Shown here: positions 33,116 through 44,368 of the stretch, in pieces
Numbering within the stretch: position 1 is the first letter of the stretch
How the letters are laid out: the number at the start of each line of letters is the position of its first letter
Assembly (NCBI GenBank): GCA_963828385.1
Contig: CAWHEF010000002.1
Location: forward strand, 2,914,001 to 2,978,000
Reading direction: 5' to 3'
DNA length: 64,000 bases
Source of the DNA: Bog-756 sp963828385
GTDB taxonomy: Bacteria > Actinomycetota > Acidimicrobiia > Acidimicrobiales > RAAP-2
The notes under the pieces: generated by a model
Database searches by the model: none
What the model was told of the DNA's origin: nothing
What the model saw: the letters and a program-made list of their open reading frames with translations, nothing else
Program-made: the position numbers and the translations under genes

Positions 33116-35608
33116 TCACTCGAGGACGATGCCGCCCTCCTTGGCGTCGACGGACACCGCCGACCCTTCCGGATAGCGGCCTTCGAGGAGTGCGAGCGCG
33201 AGCGGGTCTTCGACCTGTCGCTGGATCACGCGACGTAGCGGGCGGGCTCCGAAGTCGGGGTCGTAGCCTGCGCCGGCAAGCCACTTCTCGGCGCCCTCGG
33301 TGACCACGAGGGTGAGACGCCGCTCGGCCAGCCGGCGTCTCAACGCCTCGAGCTGGATCGAGACGATGCGCTCCAGGTCCGCTTCGGTGAGGGGGTGGAA
33401 GCGGACGATCTCGTCGATGCGGTTGACGAATTCGGGCTTGAAGTGGTCGATGGGCTCGCCGGGGATGTTGGACGTCATGATCAGGACGGTGTTGGTGAAG
33501 TCGACCGTCCGCCCCTGGCCGTCGGTCAGCCGTCCGTCCTCCAGGAGCTGGAGGAGGATGTTGAACACGTCGGGATGCGCCTTTTCGAGCTCGTCGAGGA
33601 GCACCACGGCGTAGGGACGCCGCCGCACGGCTTCGGTGAGTTGGCCGCCCTCCTCGTAGCCGACATAGCCCGGAGGGGCGCCGACCAACCGCGACACCGA
33701 GTGCCGCTCCATGTACTCGCCCATGTCGATGCGGACCATGGCCCGCTCGTCATCGAAGAGGAACTCGGCGAGGGCCCGGGCGAGCTCGGTCTTGCCCACC
33801 CCGGTCGGGCCCATGAAAAGGAACGATCCGATGGGCCGGTTGGGATTGGACAGCCCGGCCCGGCTCCGCCGGATGGCGTTCGACACGGCCGAGACCGCTT
33901 CGTCCTGACCGATCACCCGGGCATGGAGGGCGTCCTCCATCCGGATCAGCTTCTCGATCTCGCCCTCCATGAGGCGGGCGACCGGCACCCCGGTCGCCCG
34001 GGCCACCACCTCGGCCACGTCCTCGGCGTCGACCTCCTCCTTCAGGAACCGCTGGCCCTCCTGGAGCTGGTCGAGTGCGGCGGTCGCCTCCTCCACCTGT
34101 CGCTCAAGGTCGGGGATCACCCCGTAGGTGATCTCCGAGGACCGGGCCAGGTTGCCCTCGCGGGCCAGCCGCTCGGCTTCGGTCCTCTGCCGCTCGAGCT
34201 CGCCCTTCAGCGACTGGATGGCGGCGATGGCCTCCTTCTCCGACTGCCAGTGGGCAGTCATGGCCGACGCCTCCTCTTGGAGATTGGCCATCTCCTGATC
34301 GAGCCGGGCCAACCGCTCGGCCGAGGCCTCGTCGGTCTCCTTCTCCAGGGCCATGCGCTCGATCTCGAGCTGACGCAGCCGGCGGGTGACGACGTCGAGC
34401 TCAGTGGGCATCGAGTCGATCTCGATACGCAGGCGGCTCGCCGCCTCGTCCATCAGATCGATGGCCTTGTCGGGCAGGAACCGGCCCGTGATGTAGCGAT
34501 CGGACAGGACGGCCGCCGCCACCAGCGCCGCGTCCTGGATGCGCACTCCGTGGTGGACCTCGTAGCGCTCCTTCAAGCCCCGGAGGATGGCGATCGTGTC
34601 CTCGACGGAGGGGGGCGGCACGAACACCTGCTGGAACCGGCGCTCCAAGGCGGCGTCCTTCTCGATGTACTGCCGATACTCGTCGAGGGTGGTGGCGCCG
34701 ATCATGCGCAGCTCGCCGCGGGCCAGCATCGGCTTGATCATGTTGCCGGCGTCCATCGCCCCCTCCGACCCGCCTCCCGCTCCGACCAGGGTATGGAGCT
34801 CGTCGATGAAGGTGATGATCTCGCCCTCGGCGTCGGTGATCTCCTTCAACACTGCCTTTAGCCGCTCCTCGAACTCCCCGCGGTACTTGGCGCCGGCCAC
34901 CATCGACGAGAGGTCGAGGGCGACGAGCCGCTTGCCCTTCAACCCCTCGGGGACATCGCCCTCCACGATGCGCTGGGCCAGTCCCTCCACGATGGCCGTC
35001 TTGCCGACACCGGGCTCGCCGATGAGGACCGGGTTGTTCTTCGTCCGACGCGACAGCACCTGGATCACCCGGCGGACCTCCTCGTCACGTCCGATGACCG
35101 GGTCGATCTTTCCCTTGCGGGCCAGATCGGTGAGGTCCCGCCCATAGCGCTCGAGGGCCTGGAACGTCTCCTCGGGGTTCTGCGAGGTGACCCGATGGCT
35201 CCCCCGGACGTCGCGAAGGGCGGCGAGCAACTGGTCGCGCCCCACGCCGATGCGATCGGCCATGGCCAGAAGGAGATGCTCGACGGACAGGTAGTCGTCC
35301 CCCATCTCACCCCGCTGGCCGTCGGCGGCGGTGAGCACGTCGCGTAGCGACCGGGAGATCCCCGGCTCCTGGCCTCCGAACGACTTGGCCATGCGGTCCA
35401 ACTCGCCGTTCACCCGGTCGGCGACCACGGATGGCTCGACACCGAGCCGGGCCAGAACGGGCCCGGCGACGCCCTCCGGTTGTGCCAGCACGGCGGCAAG
35501 GAGGTGCTCGGGCGAAACCTCGGCATGATGCTCGGACCGGGCCCGCTCGACGGCCGAGCTGAACGCCTCCTGGGTCTTGAGCGTCCAGCGGTCGGGATTG
35601 ATGCTCAT
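33116..35608 (-). CDS. clpB: ATP-dependent chaperone ClpB
   Basis: ClpB is a hexameric disaggregase that works with DnaK. It has 830 residues. The N domain shows SPEHLLAAVLAQPEG. NBD1 has Walker A GEPGVGKT and FIDELHTLVGAG. A coiled-coil middle domain (about 400-520) follows. NBD2 has FMGPTGVGKTELARAL and LLDELEKAHPDVFN, then VNRIDEIVRFHPLT. The segment after TSNIPGEPIDHF is shorter than in E. coli ClpB. Its ATG overlaps the hspR stop. It is the last gene of the heat-shock operon. Confidence 0.97.
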   Translation of the reverse strand: MSINPDRWTLKTQEAFSSAVERARSEHHAEVSPEHLLAAVLAQPEGVAGPVLARLGVEPSVVADRVNGELDRMAKSFGGQEPGISRSLRDVLTAADGQRGEMGDDYLSVEHLLLAMADRIGVGRDQLLAALRDVRGSHRVTSQNPEETFQALERYGRDLTDLARKGKIDPVIGRDEEVRRVIQVLSRRTKNNPVLIGEPGVGKTAIVEGLAQRIVEGDVPEGLKGKRLVALDLSSMVAGAKYRGEFEERLKAVLKEITDAEGEIITFIDELHTLVGAGGGSEGAMDAGNMIKPMLARGELRMIGATTLDEYRQYIEKDAALERRFQQVFVPPPSVEDTIAILRGLKERYEVHHGVRIQDAALVAAAVLSDRYITGRFLPDKAIDLMDEAASRLRIEIDSMPTELDVVTRRLRQLEIERMALEKETDEASAERLARLDQEMANLQEEASAMTAHWQSEKEAIAAIQSLKGELERQRTEAERLAREGNLARSSEITYGVIPDLERQVEEATAALDQLQEGQRFLKEEVDAEDVAEVVARATGVPVARLMEGEIEKLIRMEDALHARVIGQDEAVSAVSNAIRRSRAGLSNPNRPIGSFLFMGPTGVGKTELARALAEFLFDDERAMVRIDMGEYMERHSVSRLVGAPPGYVGYEEGGQLTEAVRRRPYAVVLLDELEKAHPDVFNILLQLLEDGRLTDGQGRTVDFTNTVLIMTSNIPGEPIDHFKPEFVNRIDEIVRFHPLTEADLERIVSIQLEALRRRLAERRLTLVVTEGAEKWLAGAGYDPDFGARPLRRVIQRQVEDPLALALLEGRYPEGSAVSVDAKEGGIVLE

Positions 35609-36018
35609 CGGGATCCTCCTGTCCGCTCGAAATCCGGACGCAACGGCCGCGCCGGGGTAAGGGCCTGGGAGAGGGGCACGAGCTCCCGGCGGTACTGCCG
35701 GTGGGCCCTGGCCACCGCCTCTCGCGCTTCGGCCCGGGCGGCGTCGAGATCGCGTCGGAGCTTCGCCACCTCGGCCTCGAGCGCCATGACCCGACGCACC
35801 CCGGCGAGGTTGAGGCCCTCGGCGGTCATCCCCTGGATGTGGCGCAACCGGTCGAGGTCCTCCTCACTGAAACGCCGGCTCCCCCCCTCGGTGCGGCTCG
35901 GGTCGAGGAGCCCCTTGCGCTCGTAGACGCGAAGTGTCTGGGGATGCACCCCGGTCAGCTCGGCGGCCACCGAGATCACGTAGACGGCGCGGGATCGGGC
36001 TTCATCGGTCACGATCAC
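35605..36018 (-). CDS. hspR: Heat-shock repressor HspR, MerR family
   Basis: HspR represses the dnaK operon through HAIR sites, with DnaK as co-repressor. It has 137 residues, with the MerR helix-turn-helix YVISVAAELTGVHPQTLRVY and the wing ERKGLLDPSRTEGGSRRFSE. A coiled-coil helix follows (ALEAEVAKLRRDLDAARAEA). The GTG at 36018 or a second GTG two codons in is the start. It lies between dnaJ and clpB, as in Streptomyces and Mycobacterium, with clpB included. Confidence 0.94.
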   Translation of the reverse strand: MIVTDEARSRAVYVISVAAELTGVHPQTLRVYERKGLLDPSRTEGGSRRFSEEDLDRLRHIQGMTAEGLNLAGVRRVMALEAEVAKLRRDLDAARAEAREAVARAHRQYRRELVPLSQALTPARPLRPDFERTGGSR

Positions 36019-36034
36019 TCACTCCTCAGGCTCC

Positions 36035-37144
36035 TCATGCGCTCGAGCCGACCCGCGCTGGTGGTTCGACGACGGCTGCCAGTGCCTCGACCGCGTTGCG
36101 CTGCTCATCGCTCAACCGGCCCGGCACCTCGACCTGGACGGTCACCAGGAGGTCGCCGACGGACGACTTCTTGCCCGAGGGGACGCCGCGTCCTTTGACC
36201 CGGAACGTCCGTCCCGACGGTGTGCCGGGAGGCACCCGTAACGTCACCGGATCGTTCAAGGTGGGGACGGTGAGCGTGGTCCCGAGAGTTGCCTCTGGGA
36301 ACGAGATGGGAACGGTCAGGGTCAGGTTCCGTCCCCGCCGCCCGAAGATGCCATGGCGGTCGACCCGCACGACCACATAGAGATCGCCGCTCGGACCGTT
36401 GCCGCGGCCGGCCGCCCCCCGGCCCTTCACCCTGATGCGTTGACCGTCCTCCACGCCGGCCGGGATCCGGACCTTGACCGACCGGTTCTTGTGCTCCACG
36501 CCCGTCCCCGCACAGGTCGGGCAGGGGTCGGTGACGATCGTGCCCCGTCCTCCGCACTGCGGACAGATCTGGCTCAGGGAGAAGAGACCCTGATTGTCTT
36601 GGAGCGTGCCCGCCCCGTTGCAGGTGGGACAGGTGGCCGGGCGGGTGCCGGGGGCGGACCCGTTGCCGCCGCAGGTGTGGCAACGGACATCGGTGCGCAC
36701 GTTGACCGAGGTGGTGACACCACGGACGGCGTCATCGAAGGAGAGATGGAGGTCGGCCTCGATGTCGGCACCGCGCTGGGGCCCGCCGTTCCCGCCACCT
36801 TGTCGGCCACGGCCGAACAACCCGCCGAACAGGTCGCCGAGGTCGCCCATGTCCTCGACACGGAACGTCGTCCCGCCTCCGCCGAACCCGCCGGGGAACC
36901 CCTGGGCCGCCGCCGGGCCCATGGCCCGCACCTCGTCGTACTCCTTGCGGCGGTCCGCGTCGCCGAGCACGTCGTAGGCGGCGGAGATCTCCTTGAACGT
37001 CTCTTCGTGGCCGGGGTTGCTGTCGGGATGGTGCTTCTTCGCCAGCTTCCGGTAGGCGCTCGTGATCTCCTTGGGCGTGGCCGTCTCGGAGACACCGAGG
37101 GTCTTGTAGTAGTCCTTCTCGAACCACTCGCGTTGGGGAGCCAC
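36035..37144 (-). CDS. dnaJ: Chaperone DnaJ (Hsp40)
   Basis: This 369-residue type I J protein stimulates DnaK ATPase. It has the J domain with the HPD motif (AKKHHPDSN), a Gly/Phe-rich region (about 85-125) and four zinc-finger repeats (CHTCGGNG, CPTCNGAG, CPQCGGRG, CPTCAGTG). The C-terminal substrate domains end with a DGQRIRVKGRG-type core. It lies 12 bp after grpE and 16 bp before hspR. Confidence 0.96.
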   Translation of the reverse strand: MAPQREWFEKDYYKTLGVSETATPKEITSAYRKLAKKHHPDSNPGHEETFKEISAAYDVLGDADRRKEYDEVRAMGPAAAQGFPGGFGGGGTTFRVEDMGDLGDLFGGLFGRGRQGGGNGGPQRGADIEADLHLSFDDAVRGVTTSVNVRTDVRCHTCGGNGSAPGTRPATCPTCNGAGTLQDNQGLFSLSQICPQCGGRGTIVTDPCPTCAGTGVEHKNRSVKVRIPAGVEDGQRIRVKGRGAAGRGNGPSGDLYVVVRVDRHGIFGRRGRNLTLTVPISFPEATLGTTLTVPTLNDPVTLRVPPGTPSGRTFRVKGRGVPSGKKSSVGDLLVTVQVEVPGRLSDEQRNAVEALAAVVEPPARVGSSA

Positions 37145-37156
37145 CTCGGTTCTCCG

Positions 37157-37833
37157 TCAGCCCCGGACCATAACCATCGCCGGGCGCACCACGGTGCCAC
37201 GCCAGCGGTAACCGGCCCGCATGACCTGGGCGACCGTGGGCTCGAGCCCGGACGAACCCTCGCCCGTCGCCCCGTCGTCGTCTTCTGCCGGCATGTGGCC
37301 GACAGCATCGTGGGCTGTCGGGTCGAACTCCTCACCGACCGGATCGATGCGCTCGAGACCCTCTTTGGACAGGACGTCCCGGATCTGGCCGGCCACGGCC
37401 ACAAGGGCGCGGCCGTCGGCCGATTCGGCATCCCCGACGTGCTCTGTCGCCATGTCCAACGTGTCGAGGACGGGAAGCATCTTGTCCACCAGGGCCACCG
37501 CCGCCCGGGCCGTCTGCTCGCTCTGCTGTTTGGCCACGCGCTTCTTGTAGTTCTCGAACTCGGCCTGGAGCCGACGGAGCGCGTCGAGGTACTCGTCCCG
37601 CTCGGACACGGCCACGGTCAAGGGGTCGTCCGCCTCCACCGGCGCGACGGGGCCGTCCGGAGAACCGTCACCGTTGCCGTCGTCTGCGGGCGCGCCCTCC
37701 GCCCCGGGCCCCGTCCGGCCGTAGTCGTCAGCCCGTTCCGCGCCTTCAGCGCCCGGGGCGCGACCGGCAGATGGGGCCCTGCCCGGACCGCCGTCCCCGT
37801 CGATGCCCGGTGCACCGGGCTCGTGGCCATCGG

Positions 37834-37837
<4 letters not shown>
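37157..37837 (-). CDS. grpE: Nucleotide exchange factor GrpE
   Basis: GrpE releases ADP from DnaK. It has 226 residues. A long acidic and Gly-rich tail (about 1-70) precedes the coiled coil (SERDEYLDALRRLQAEFENY, KKRVAKQQ). The GrpE beta domain has EEFDPTAHDAVG and ends MRAGYRWRGTVVRPAMVMV. The start overlaps the dnaK stop in the printed frame (ATGA). Confidence 0.95.
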
Positions 37838-39675
<1,838 letters not shown>

Positions 39676-39782
39676 CGTTCCAGCCTCCTCTGCGTCACCC
39701 TGGGCGACGCTGATCCCGCGACGTGCGCTCCGCTCTGTCGTTTCCCTGCTGGCGCGGCCCGTCTGCTCTGCTTGCGGATTCT

Positions 39783-39814
39783 AGTATAGCAAAGTTGAGT
39801 CCAAGCGAAACAGG
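39783..39814 (-). promoter_or_regulatory. dnaK promoter with a HAIR-like site
   Basis: On the minus strand TATACT at 39788-39783 is a good -10 element. Just upstream, GTTGAGT (39794-39800, plus strand), 7 bp, then AAACAGG (39808-39814) fits the HAIR layout CTTGAGT-N7-ACTCAAG. The match is 6/7 in one half and 4/7 in the other. HspR is encoded in the same operon, which supports the reading. Confidence 0.5.
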
Positions 39815-39871
39815 TTTCTTACCACTGCATCTCGGGAGGTTACCCGGAACCGATCGGATTACGCTCGGGCC

Positions 39872-40627
39872 ATGCCCGACCTGGTCCTCCTTCGTCACGG
39901 TCAGTCCCGGTGGAACGCCGACAACCTGTTCACCGGCTGGGAGGACGTCGATCTCACCTCGTCCGGCGAAGACGAGGCGCTGGCGGCCGGCAGGCTGCTG
40001 GCCGAGGCGATCGACCTGGACATCCGGGTCGTGCACACCTCGGTCCTGACCCGGGCCGTCCGTACGGCGGAGCTGGCTCTCGCCGCCGCCGGTCGGAGCT
40101 GGGTGCCCGTGCGTCGTCACTGGCGGCTCAACGAGCGCCACTACGGGGCGCTGCAGGGCAAGAACAAGAAGGATACGACCGCCCGGCACGGCGAGGCCCG
40201 AGTGAAGGAGTGGCGACGCAGCTACGACGTGCCTCCCCCTCCCCTGGAGGGGGAGGAGGCCGGTCGGCTGGCCGCCGATCCCCGCTACCGGGACGTGCCG
40301 GAAGATGCGCTCCCGGTCACCGAGTGCCTGGCCGACGTGGTGACCCGGGCGATGCCCTACTACGAGGACGCCATCGTGCCCGATCTGTTGGCCGAAGGGG
40401 CACGGGGCGGTGCCGTCCTCGTCGTGGCCCACGGCAACAGCATCCGGGCGCTCCGCAAGCAGCTCGACGGCATCGACGACCGCTCCATCGTCGAGCTCGA
40501 GATCCCGACCGGGATCCCCTTCGTCTACCGACTGGACGGCGACCTCTCGGTCGCGTCGGCCGACTACCTGGGCGACCCGGCGGCAGCAGCGGCAGCGGCC
40601 GAAGCCGTCGGCCGCCAGGCGGGCTGA
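39872..40627 (+). CDS. gpmA: 2,3-bisphosphoglycerate-dependent phosphoglycerate mutase
   Basis: GpmA interconverts 3- and 2-phosphoglycerate in glycolysis. It has 251 residues. The phospho-His motif is LVLLRHGQSRWN. LFTGWEDVDLTSSGEDEA, the substrate loop LNERHYGALQGKNK and the second His in VVAHGNSIRALRKQL are all present. It is divergent from dnaK and convergent with glnB. The short convergent gap at 40628-40666 shows no clear hairpin. Confidence 0.95.
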   Translation: MPDLVLLRHGQSRWNADNLFTGWEDVDLTSSGEDEALAAGRLLAEAIDLDIRVVHTSVLTRAVRTAELALAAAGRSWVPVRRHWRLNERHYGALQGKNKKDTTARHGEARVKEWRRSYDVPPPPLEGEEAGRLAADPRYRDVPEDALPVTECLADVVTRAMPYYEDAIVPDLLAEGARGGAVLVVAHGNSIRALRKQLDGIDDRSIVELEIPTGIPFVYRLDGDLSVASADYLGDPAAAAAAAEAVGRQAG

Positions 40628-40666
40628 GCCCCTCGATGCCTCCGGGACGGCCCGCGCCGCCGACGC

Positions 40667-41005
40667 CTACAGGGCGTCCGGGCCCCGTTCCCCGGTCCTG
40701 ACCCGGATCACGTCCTCCACCGGCAGGACCCAGACCTTCCCGTCGCCGATCTTCCCGGTACCGGCGCTGTCGACGACGGCGGCCGTCACGTCGTCGACCT
40801 GGGTGTCGTCGACCAGGATCTCGAGCCTGATCTTCGGCACGAACTCGACTTCGTACTCAGCCCCCCGGTAGACCTCGGTGTGACCCCGCTGCCGCCCGAA
40901 GCCCTGGGCTTCGGTCAGGGTCAGGCCCTGCACCCCTAGGCTCTTCAGTCCATCCTTGACCTCGTCAAGCTTGAACGGCTTCAACACCGCGACGACGAGC
41001 TTCAC
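40667..41005 (-). CDS. glnB: Nitrogen regulatory protein P-II
   Basis: This is a PII signal protein of 112 residues that senses ATP/ADP and 2-oxoglutarate and gates AmtB. The T loop carries TEVYRGAEYEVEFVPK with the modifiable Tyr (YRGAEY). The B loop GTGKIGDGKVWVLPV is intact. It lies 35 bp downstream of amtB on the same strand, the classic amtB-glnK arrangement, so GlnK-like is an equally good name. Confidence 0.95.
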   Translation of the reverse strand: MKLVVAVLKPFKLDEVKDGLKSLGVQGLTLTEAQGFGRQRGHTEVYRGAEYEVEFVPKIRLEILVDDTQVDDVTAAVVDSAGTGKIGDGKVWVLPVEDVIRVRTGERGPDAL

Positions 41006-41040
41006 AGTGGGTTCCTCCTTGGATCGGTCATGGGAAGGGG

Positions 41041-42675
41041 TCAGCGGTCCGGTTCATCGGACGGTAGCCGTTCGTCGGGCGGCGCCGAGCCCGGTGCGGG
41101 CGGGGATGTCGCCGGTGATCCCGAGCCCGTTGCCGCCGCTGAGCCGGTCGAAGAGCCCGAGCCCACGCCCGCCATCGAGAAGGCCCCGACCCGCTCGGCG
41201 AGCGTCTCCGCCGGGAAGGCCTCCTCCCCGTGGATGGCGAGGTCCCCGACCTCGAGGACCTCGTCCTTGTACCGAGCGCCCCGCAAGACGAGGCCGATGA
41301 GCTTCATCAGGATGAACGTCACTACCGCCGACCACAGGATGACCCAGATGGCGGCCCGGAACTGCTCCCAGAGCTGGTGGGCCGACCCGGTGTAGATGAG
41401 GCCGCCGACCGAGAACGGGGTGCAGTGGGCGCTGGTGGCGTTGTACGCGGCCTGCGACGTGTTCACGACCTGGCCGGACCCGGTCAGCTGGCCGCAGCCG
41501 TACTCCAGCATGCCGGGATTGCCGAACACGCCGAGGAGGAGCCCGCCGAACAGCCCGGCGATGCCGTGGGTGTATACGACCCCGAGCGCGTCGTCCACTC
41601 TCGAGAAGGGCCGCACCTTCGACAGGTAGTTCCACGCCAACCACACGACGACCGTGCAGATCACCCCGACGGCGATCGCGCCCTGACCGTTGACCCATCC
41701 GGCGCACGGCGTGATTCCGACCAGGCCGCAGATCATGCCGTTCACCCCGCCGAGGAAGGTGGGCTTCTTCTCCTTGGTCAGCCACGCGTCCATGGCGATC
41801 CACACCAGCACCCCGGCGCCGGTGGCCAGGTTGGTGTTGATCACGGCGGCGGCGGCGTCGACGCCGGCGTAGTAGGGGTCGCCCCCGTTGAACCCGTTCC
41901 AGCCCAACCACAGGATGCCGGCGCCGACCGCCGCCATGACCAGGTTGTTGGGTATGGCGTGCTGGCGGTCCCGCAAGAGACGCGGTCCGAGCACCCAGGC
42001 GGCGACGAAACCGGACACCCCCGCCGACATGTGGATCACGTACCCGCCCGAGAAGTCGAGGGCGCCCTCCTGGGCGAAGTAGCCGCCCCCCCAGAGGAGG
42101 AAGGCGTCCACGGCGTACACGCACGTCGACCACAATGGTACGAGGAGGCACCATGCGCTGAACTTGATGCGGCCGAGGACGCTGCCCATGAACAAGAGGG
42201 GCGTGATGGCAGCGAACACGAACTGGAAGTAGGCCAGCGTGGTCGTCGAGAAGTGGAACGGGATGGCGGTGTTCGCCGCCGAGACGGCCTGGCCCGACTC
42301 GGCACCGCTGCTCGTGATCGAACCCGGGATGCCAATCAGGTTGTCGAAGAAGTGCTTGACCCATCCCACCCCGGTCAGGTCGTTCTGGGTGGCGACACCG
42401 TTCACCACCGATACGCCGTGGCCGACGGACGTGGATCCGAAGCCCATCTTGTACTCCCAGAGGACCCAGGCGATCAGCACGAGCGAGAACCCGGCGAACA
42501 TCATCGCCAGCACGTTCACCGCCCACTTCTTCTGGACGAGCGACGCGTAGAGGACCGCCAGAGCCGGCAGGCTCATCAGGCCGACGAACGTGGCGGCGAC
42601 GAGCTGCCAGGTGTTGTCGCCCGGGTTCAGCCAACTGGGGTAGGGGACCAGCACATGGCTTACGGCAGCTAGCAC
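41041..42675 (-). CDS. amtB: Ammonium transporter, Amt family
   Basis: This transporter of about 544 residues has 11 or so helices. The GTG at 42675 (VLAAVSHVLVPYPSWLN) follows a strong GAGAGGAG ribosome site and is chosen over an upstream frame start. Conserved features include GYVIHMSAGVSGFVAAWVLG (pore His region) and YTHGIAGLFGGLLLGV (second His). Loops are longer than in E. coli AmtB, with a large extracytoplasmic insertion (about 75-135). A C-terminal tail of about 80 residues ends in a Gly/Ser/Ala and acidic stretch. It is in an operon with glnB, probably nitrogen-regulated. Confidence 0.93.
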   Translation of the reverse strand: MLAAVSHVLVPYPSWLNPGDNTWQLVAATFVGLMSLPALAVLYASLVQKKWAVNVLAMMFAGFSLVLIAWVLWEYKMGFGSTSVGHGVSVVNGVATQNDLTGVGWVKHFFDNLIGIPGSITSSGAESGQAVSAANTAIPFHFSTTTLAYFQFVFAAITPLLFMGSVLGRIKFSAWCLLVPLWSTCVYAVDAFLLWGGGYFAQEGALDFSGGYVIHMSAGVSGFVAAWVLGPRLLRDRQHAIPNNLVMAAVGAGILWLGWNGFNGGDPYYAGVDAAAAVINTNLATGAGVLVWIAMDAWLTKEKKPTFLGGVNGMICGLVGITPCAGWVNGQGAIAVGVICTVVVWLAWNYLSKVRPFSRVDDALGVVYTHGIAGLFGGLLLGVFGNPGMLEYGCGQLTGSGQVVNTSQAAYNATSAHCTPFSVGGLIYTGSAHQLWEQFRAAIWVILWSAVVTFILMKLIGLVLRGARYKDEVLEVGDLAIHGEEAFPAETLAERVGAFSMAGVGSGSSTGSAAATGSGSPATSPPAPGSAPPDERLPSDEPDR

Positions 42676-42801
42676 GGTGTGGGTGCTCCTCTCGTGAGTT
42701 GACGCATCCCGGAGATCCGCTCGTCGCCGAGCAGATGGCCGGAACGGACAAGTCCAGGACGGCGGATCAGCTCCTTCGATCGACAAGGATGCAACGCGGG
42801 G

Positions 42802-42839
42802 ATTTCGGCACGATCACGCCCGTGTTACCAGTCCGTGAA
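42802..42839 (-). promoter_or_regulatory. Candidate GlnR box upstream of amtB
   Basis: On the minus strand TTCAC-N6-GTAAC-N6-GTGAT-N6-GAAAT reproduces the four-part GlnR pattern GTnAC-N6-GAAAC-N6-GTnAC-N6-GAAAC with exact 6-bp spacers and one mismatch per block. It lies about 127 bp before the amtB start. GlnR activates amtB-glnB operons in Streptomyces and Mycobacterium. The rest of 42676-42995 shows no gene. Confidence 0.5.
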
Positions 42840-42995
42840 CTGCACCGGACACAGCGGCCATCGACACGAGGACGCAGAAAGACACACGCACGAGCGATGA
42901 CGCGGAGACGCCCGGTCTGGAGGCGCGCGTCGTCCCCGCGCCAGGCAAGAATGCGCGAACTACATTCGCAGACGCCGTGTTTTGGCGTGACGCGC

Positions 42996-43682
42996 TCACG
43001 ACATGTCGCGAACGCGTCCTTGCCCGGTCAGCTCGCCTTCGGCGCGCTTCGGCTCCGGGACGTCGGACGTCGGGTCGGTGGTGTGTACCGCTTGTTGGGA
43101 GCGCTTCGAGACCGCGAACGGCGCGGACGTGACGGTGATGTCGGCCGCCGTTGCCTCCTTGAGGCTCGAGTTGAGGCGGTAGGCGCGCACGATCAACCAG
43201 GCGCCGGCCATGATGAACGGGAGTCCGAACCCCCAGAAGTGGAGGTTGAACGTCGACAGGCCGTACAAGGCCATGACGATGCCCAGATAGAGGCGCTTGC
43301 GCTGCCAGGCAAGGACGAGCATCAAGACGGCGAGGGCGATGGCCACGCCACCGACGGCCAGGTAGAGCGACGTGCTCACGTGGAGCGGATTGATACGTCC
43401 GTCGTGCAACAGCCGGGGCGGGTCCTTGGCGATCAGGCTCGCCGTGGTGAGGAAGGCGATGGCGGCCGCCAACGGGGCGGCCAGATAGCCCACGGTCCGT
43501 TCCTTGTCGTCCGCCTGCTTGGCCGAGATCTCGAGCTCGGCCACCGTGGCCGGGCCCTGTTGGGACGTCCCCGGGTGCGGTTGGCCGACCCCGGGGTCGG
43601 CCGGCTTCAGCACGGCGCTCTTCAGGCGATCACCCCAAGAGGGGCTCTTTGTCTCGACGTTGACGGGGTTCGCAGTGGTCAT
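42996..43682 (-). CDS. Hypothetical four-helix membrane protein
   Basis: This protein has about 228 residues. The ATG at 43682 overlaps the stop of the upstream gene (ATGA). After a polar region of about 65 residues there are helices at about 68-85 (VGYLAAPLAAAIAFLTTASL), 103-125 (LYLAVGGVAIALAVLMLVLA) and about 130-165 (LYLGIVMALYGLSTFNLHFW). The C-terminal 55 residues are polar. No family is recognised. It is co-translated with the preceding membrane protein. Confidence 0.72.
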   Translation of the reverse strand: MTTANPVNVETKSPSWGDRLKSAVLKPADPGVGQPHPGTSQQGPATVAELEISAKQADDKERTVGYLAAPLAAAIAFLTTASLIAKDPPRLLHDGRINPLHVSTSLYLAVGGVAIALAVLMLVLAWQRKRLYLGIVMALYGLSTFNLHFWGFGLPFIMAGAWLIVRAYRLNSSLKEATAADITVTSAPFAVSKRSQQAVHTTDPTSDVPEPKRAEGELTGQGRVRDMS

Positions 43683-44368
43683 GAGAGGCTCCAATCGACA
43701 GTTCGCGTCCCGACACGTGCTGGAGCCGGGTCGCTCGGGAGTCCGGAGGGGGCAGATACGGCGAGCATGCCTGGGACAGAGGCGCGGTCACGGCTGGCAC
43801 CCCAGGCACCCCACCGTCCCCGCCGAACGCCGCGGGTCATTGCCACAACCGCAGCCAGCACGACCGTTCCGAGCAGGAGGGAGGGCACGACGTACACCCT
43901 CCCGGACGGGTGCTCGACGGCGATCAACCGCGCCGAGGACACGAGGCTCGGATCGTCGGCGACGGTCAGCACCGGCACCTTCTGGCCGGTGGTGTGGGGG
44001 GCAATGCCCGGGACGCCGGCGTGGTAGCGGCGTCCGTCCACGGTGTAGGTCCCGGCGCAGGCATACCCGGCGGCGTTCGAGCCGCTTCCTCCCATCAGGC
44101 CGAGGCACCCCGTGACGGTCATTGCCACCGGCGTACCGTGGTCCCGCAACGCCTCGATCTGGGCGTTCTTCCGGGCCCCGACCACGAAGAGCACCCCCGA
44201 AAGGGCCATGAAACCGACAAGGACGATCATGCCGATGACGGTGGCCGTACGCCTGAGATCCGCCTCCACACCGGCCCCGCGCAGCGTCGAAACCGGCCCG
44301 TCACCCGCTTCTGACGCCGGCACGAAGCTCGGGAGCTCGCTCGCAGGGCTGTGCCGCTCGGGAACCAT
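43679..44368 (-). CDS. DUF3592-like membrane protein
   Basis: This protein of about 229 residues has two helices: about 45-65 (TVIGMIVLVGFMALSGVLFV) and 163-183 (SLLLGTVVLAAVVAMTRGV). Between them is an exposed beta domain with ALRDHGTPVAMTVTGC, YACAGTYTVDGRRY and VPVLTVADDPSLVSSA. This alternation resembles DUF3592 proteins. Two cysteines (GCLGL, YACAG) may pair. ATG at 44368 and GTG at 44374 are both possible starts. The function is unknown. Confidence 0.7.
   Translation of the reverse strand: MVPERHSPASELPSFVPASEAGDGPVSTLRGAGVEADLRRTATVIGMIVLVGFMALSGVLFVVGARKNAQIEALRDHGTPVAMTVTGCLGLMGGSGSNAAGYACAGTYTVDGRRYHAGVPGIAPHTTGQKVPVLTVADDPSLVSSARLIAVEHPSGRVYVVPSLLLGTVVLAAVVAMTRGVRRGRWGAWGASRDRASVPGMLAVSAPSGLPSDPAPARVGTRTVDWSLS

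Noticed and set aside
33395..34861. A 488-codon plus-strand open frame opposite clpB
   Set aside because: Leu/Gly/His-rich shadow of ClpB with no motif of its own.
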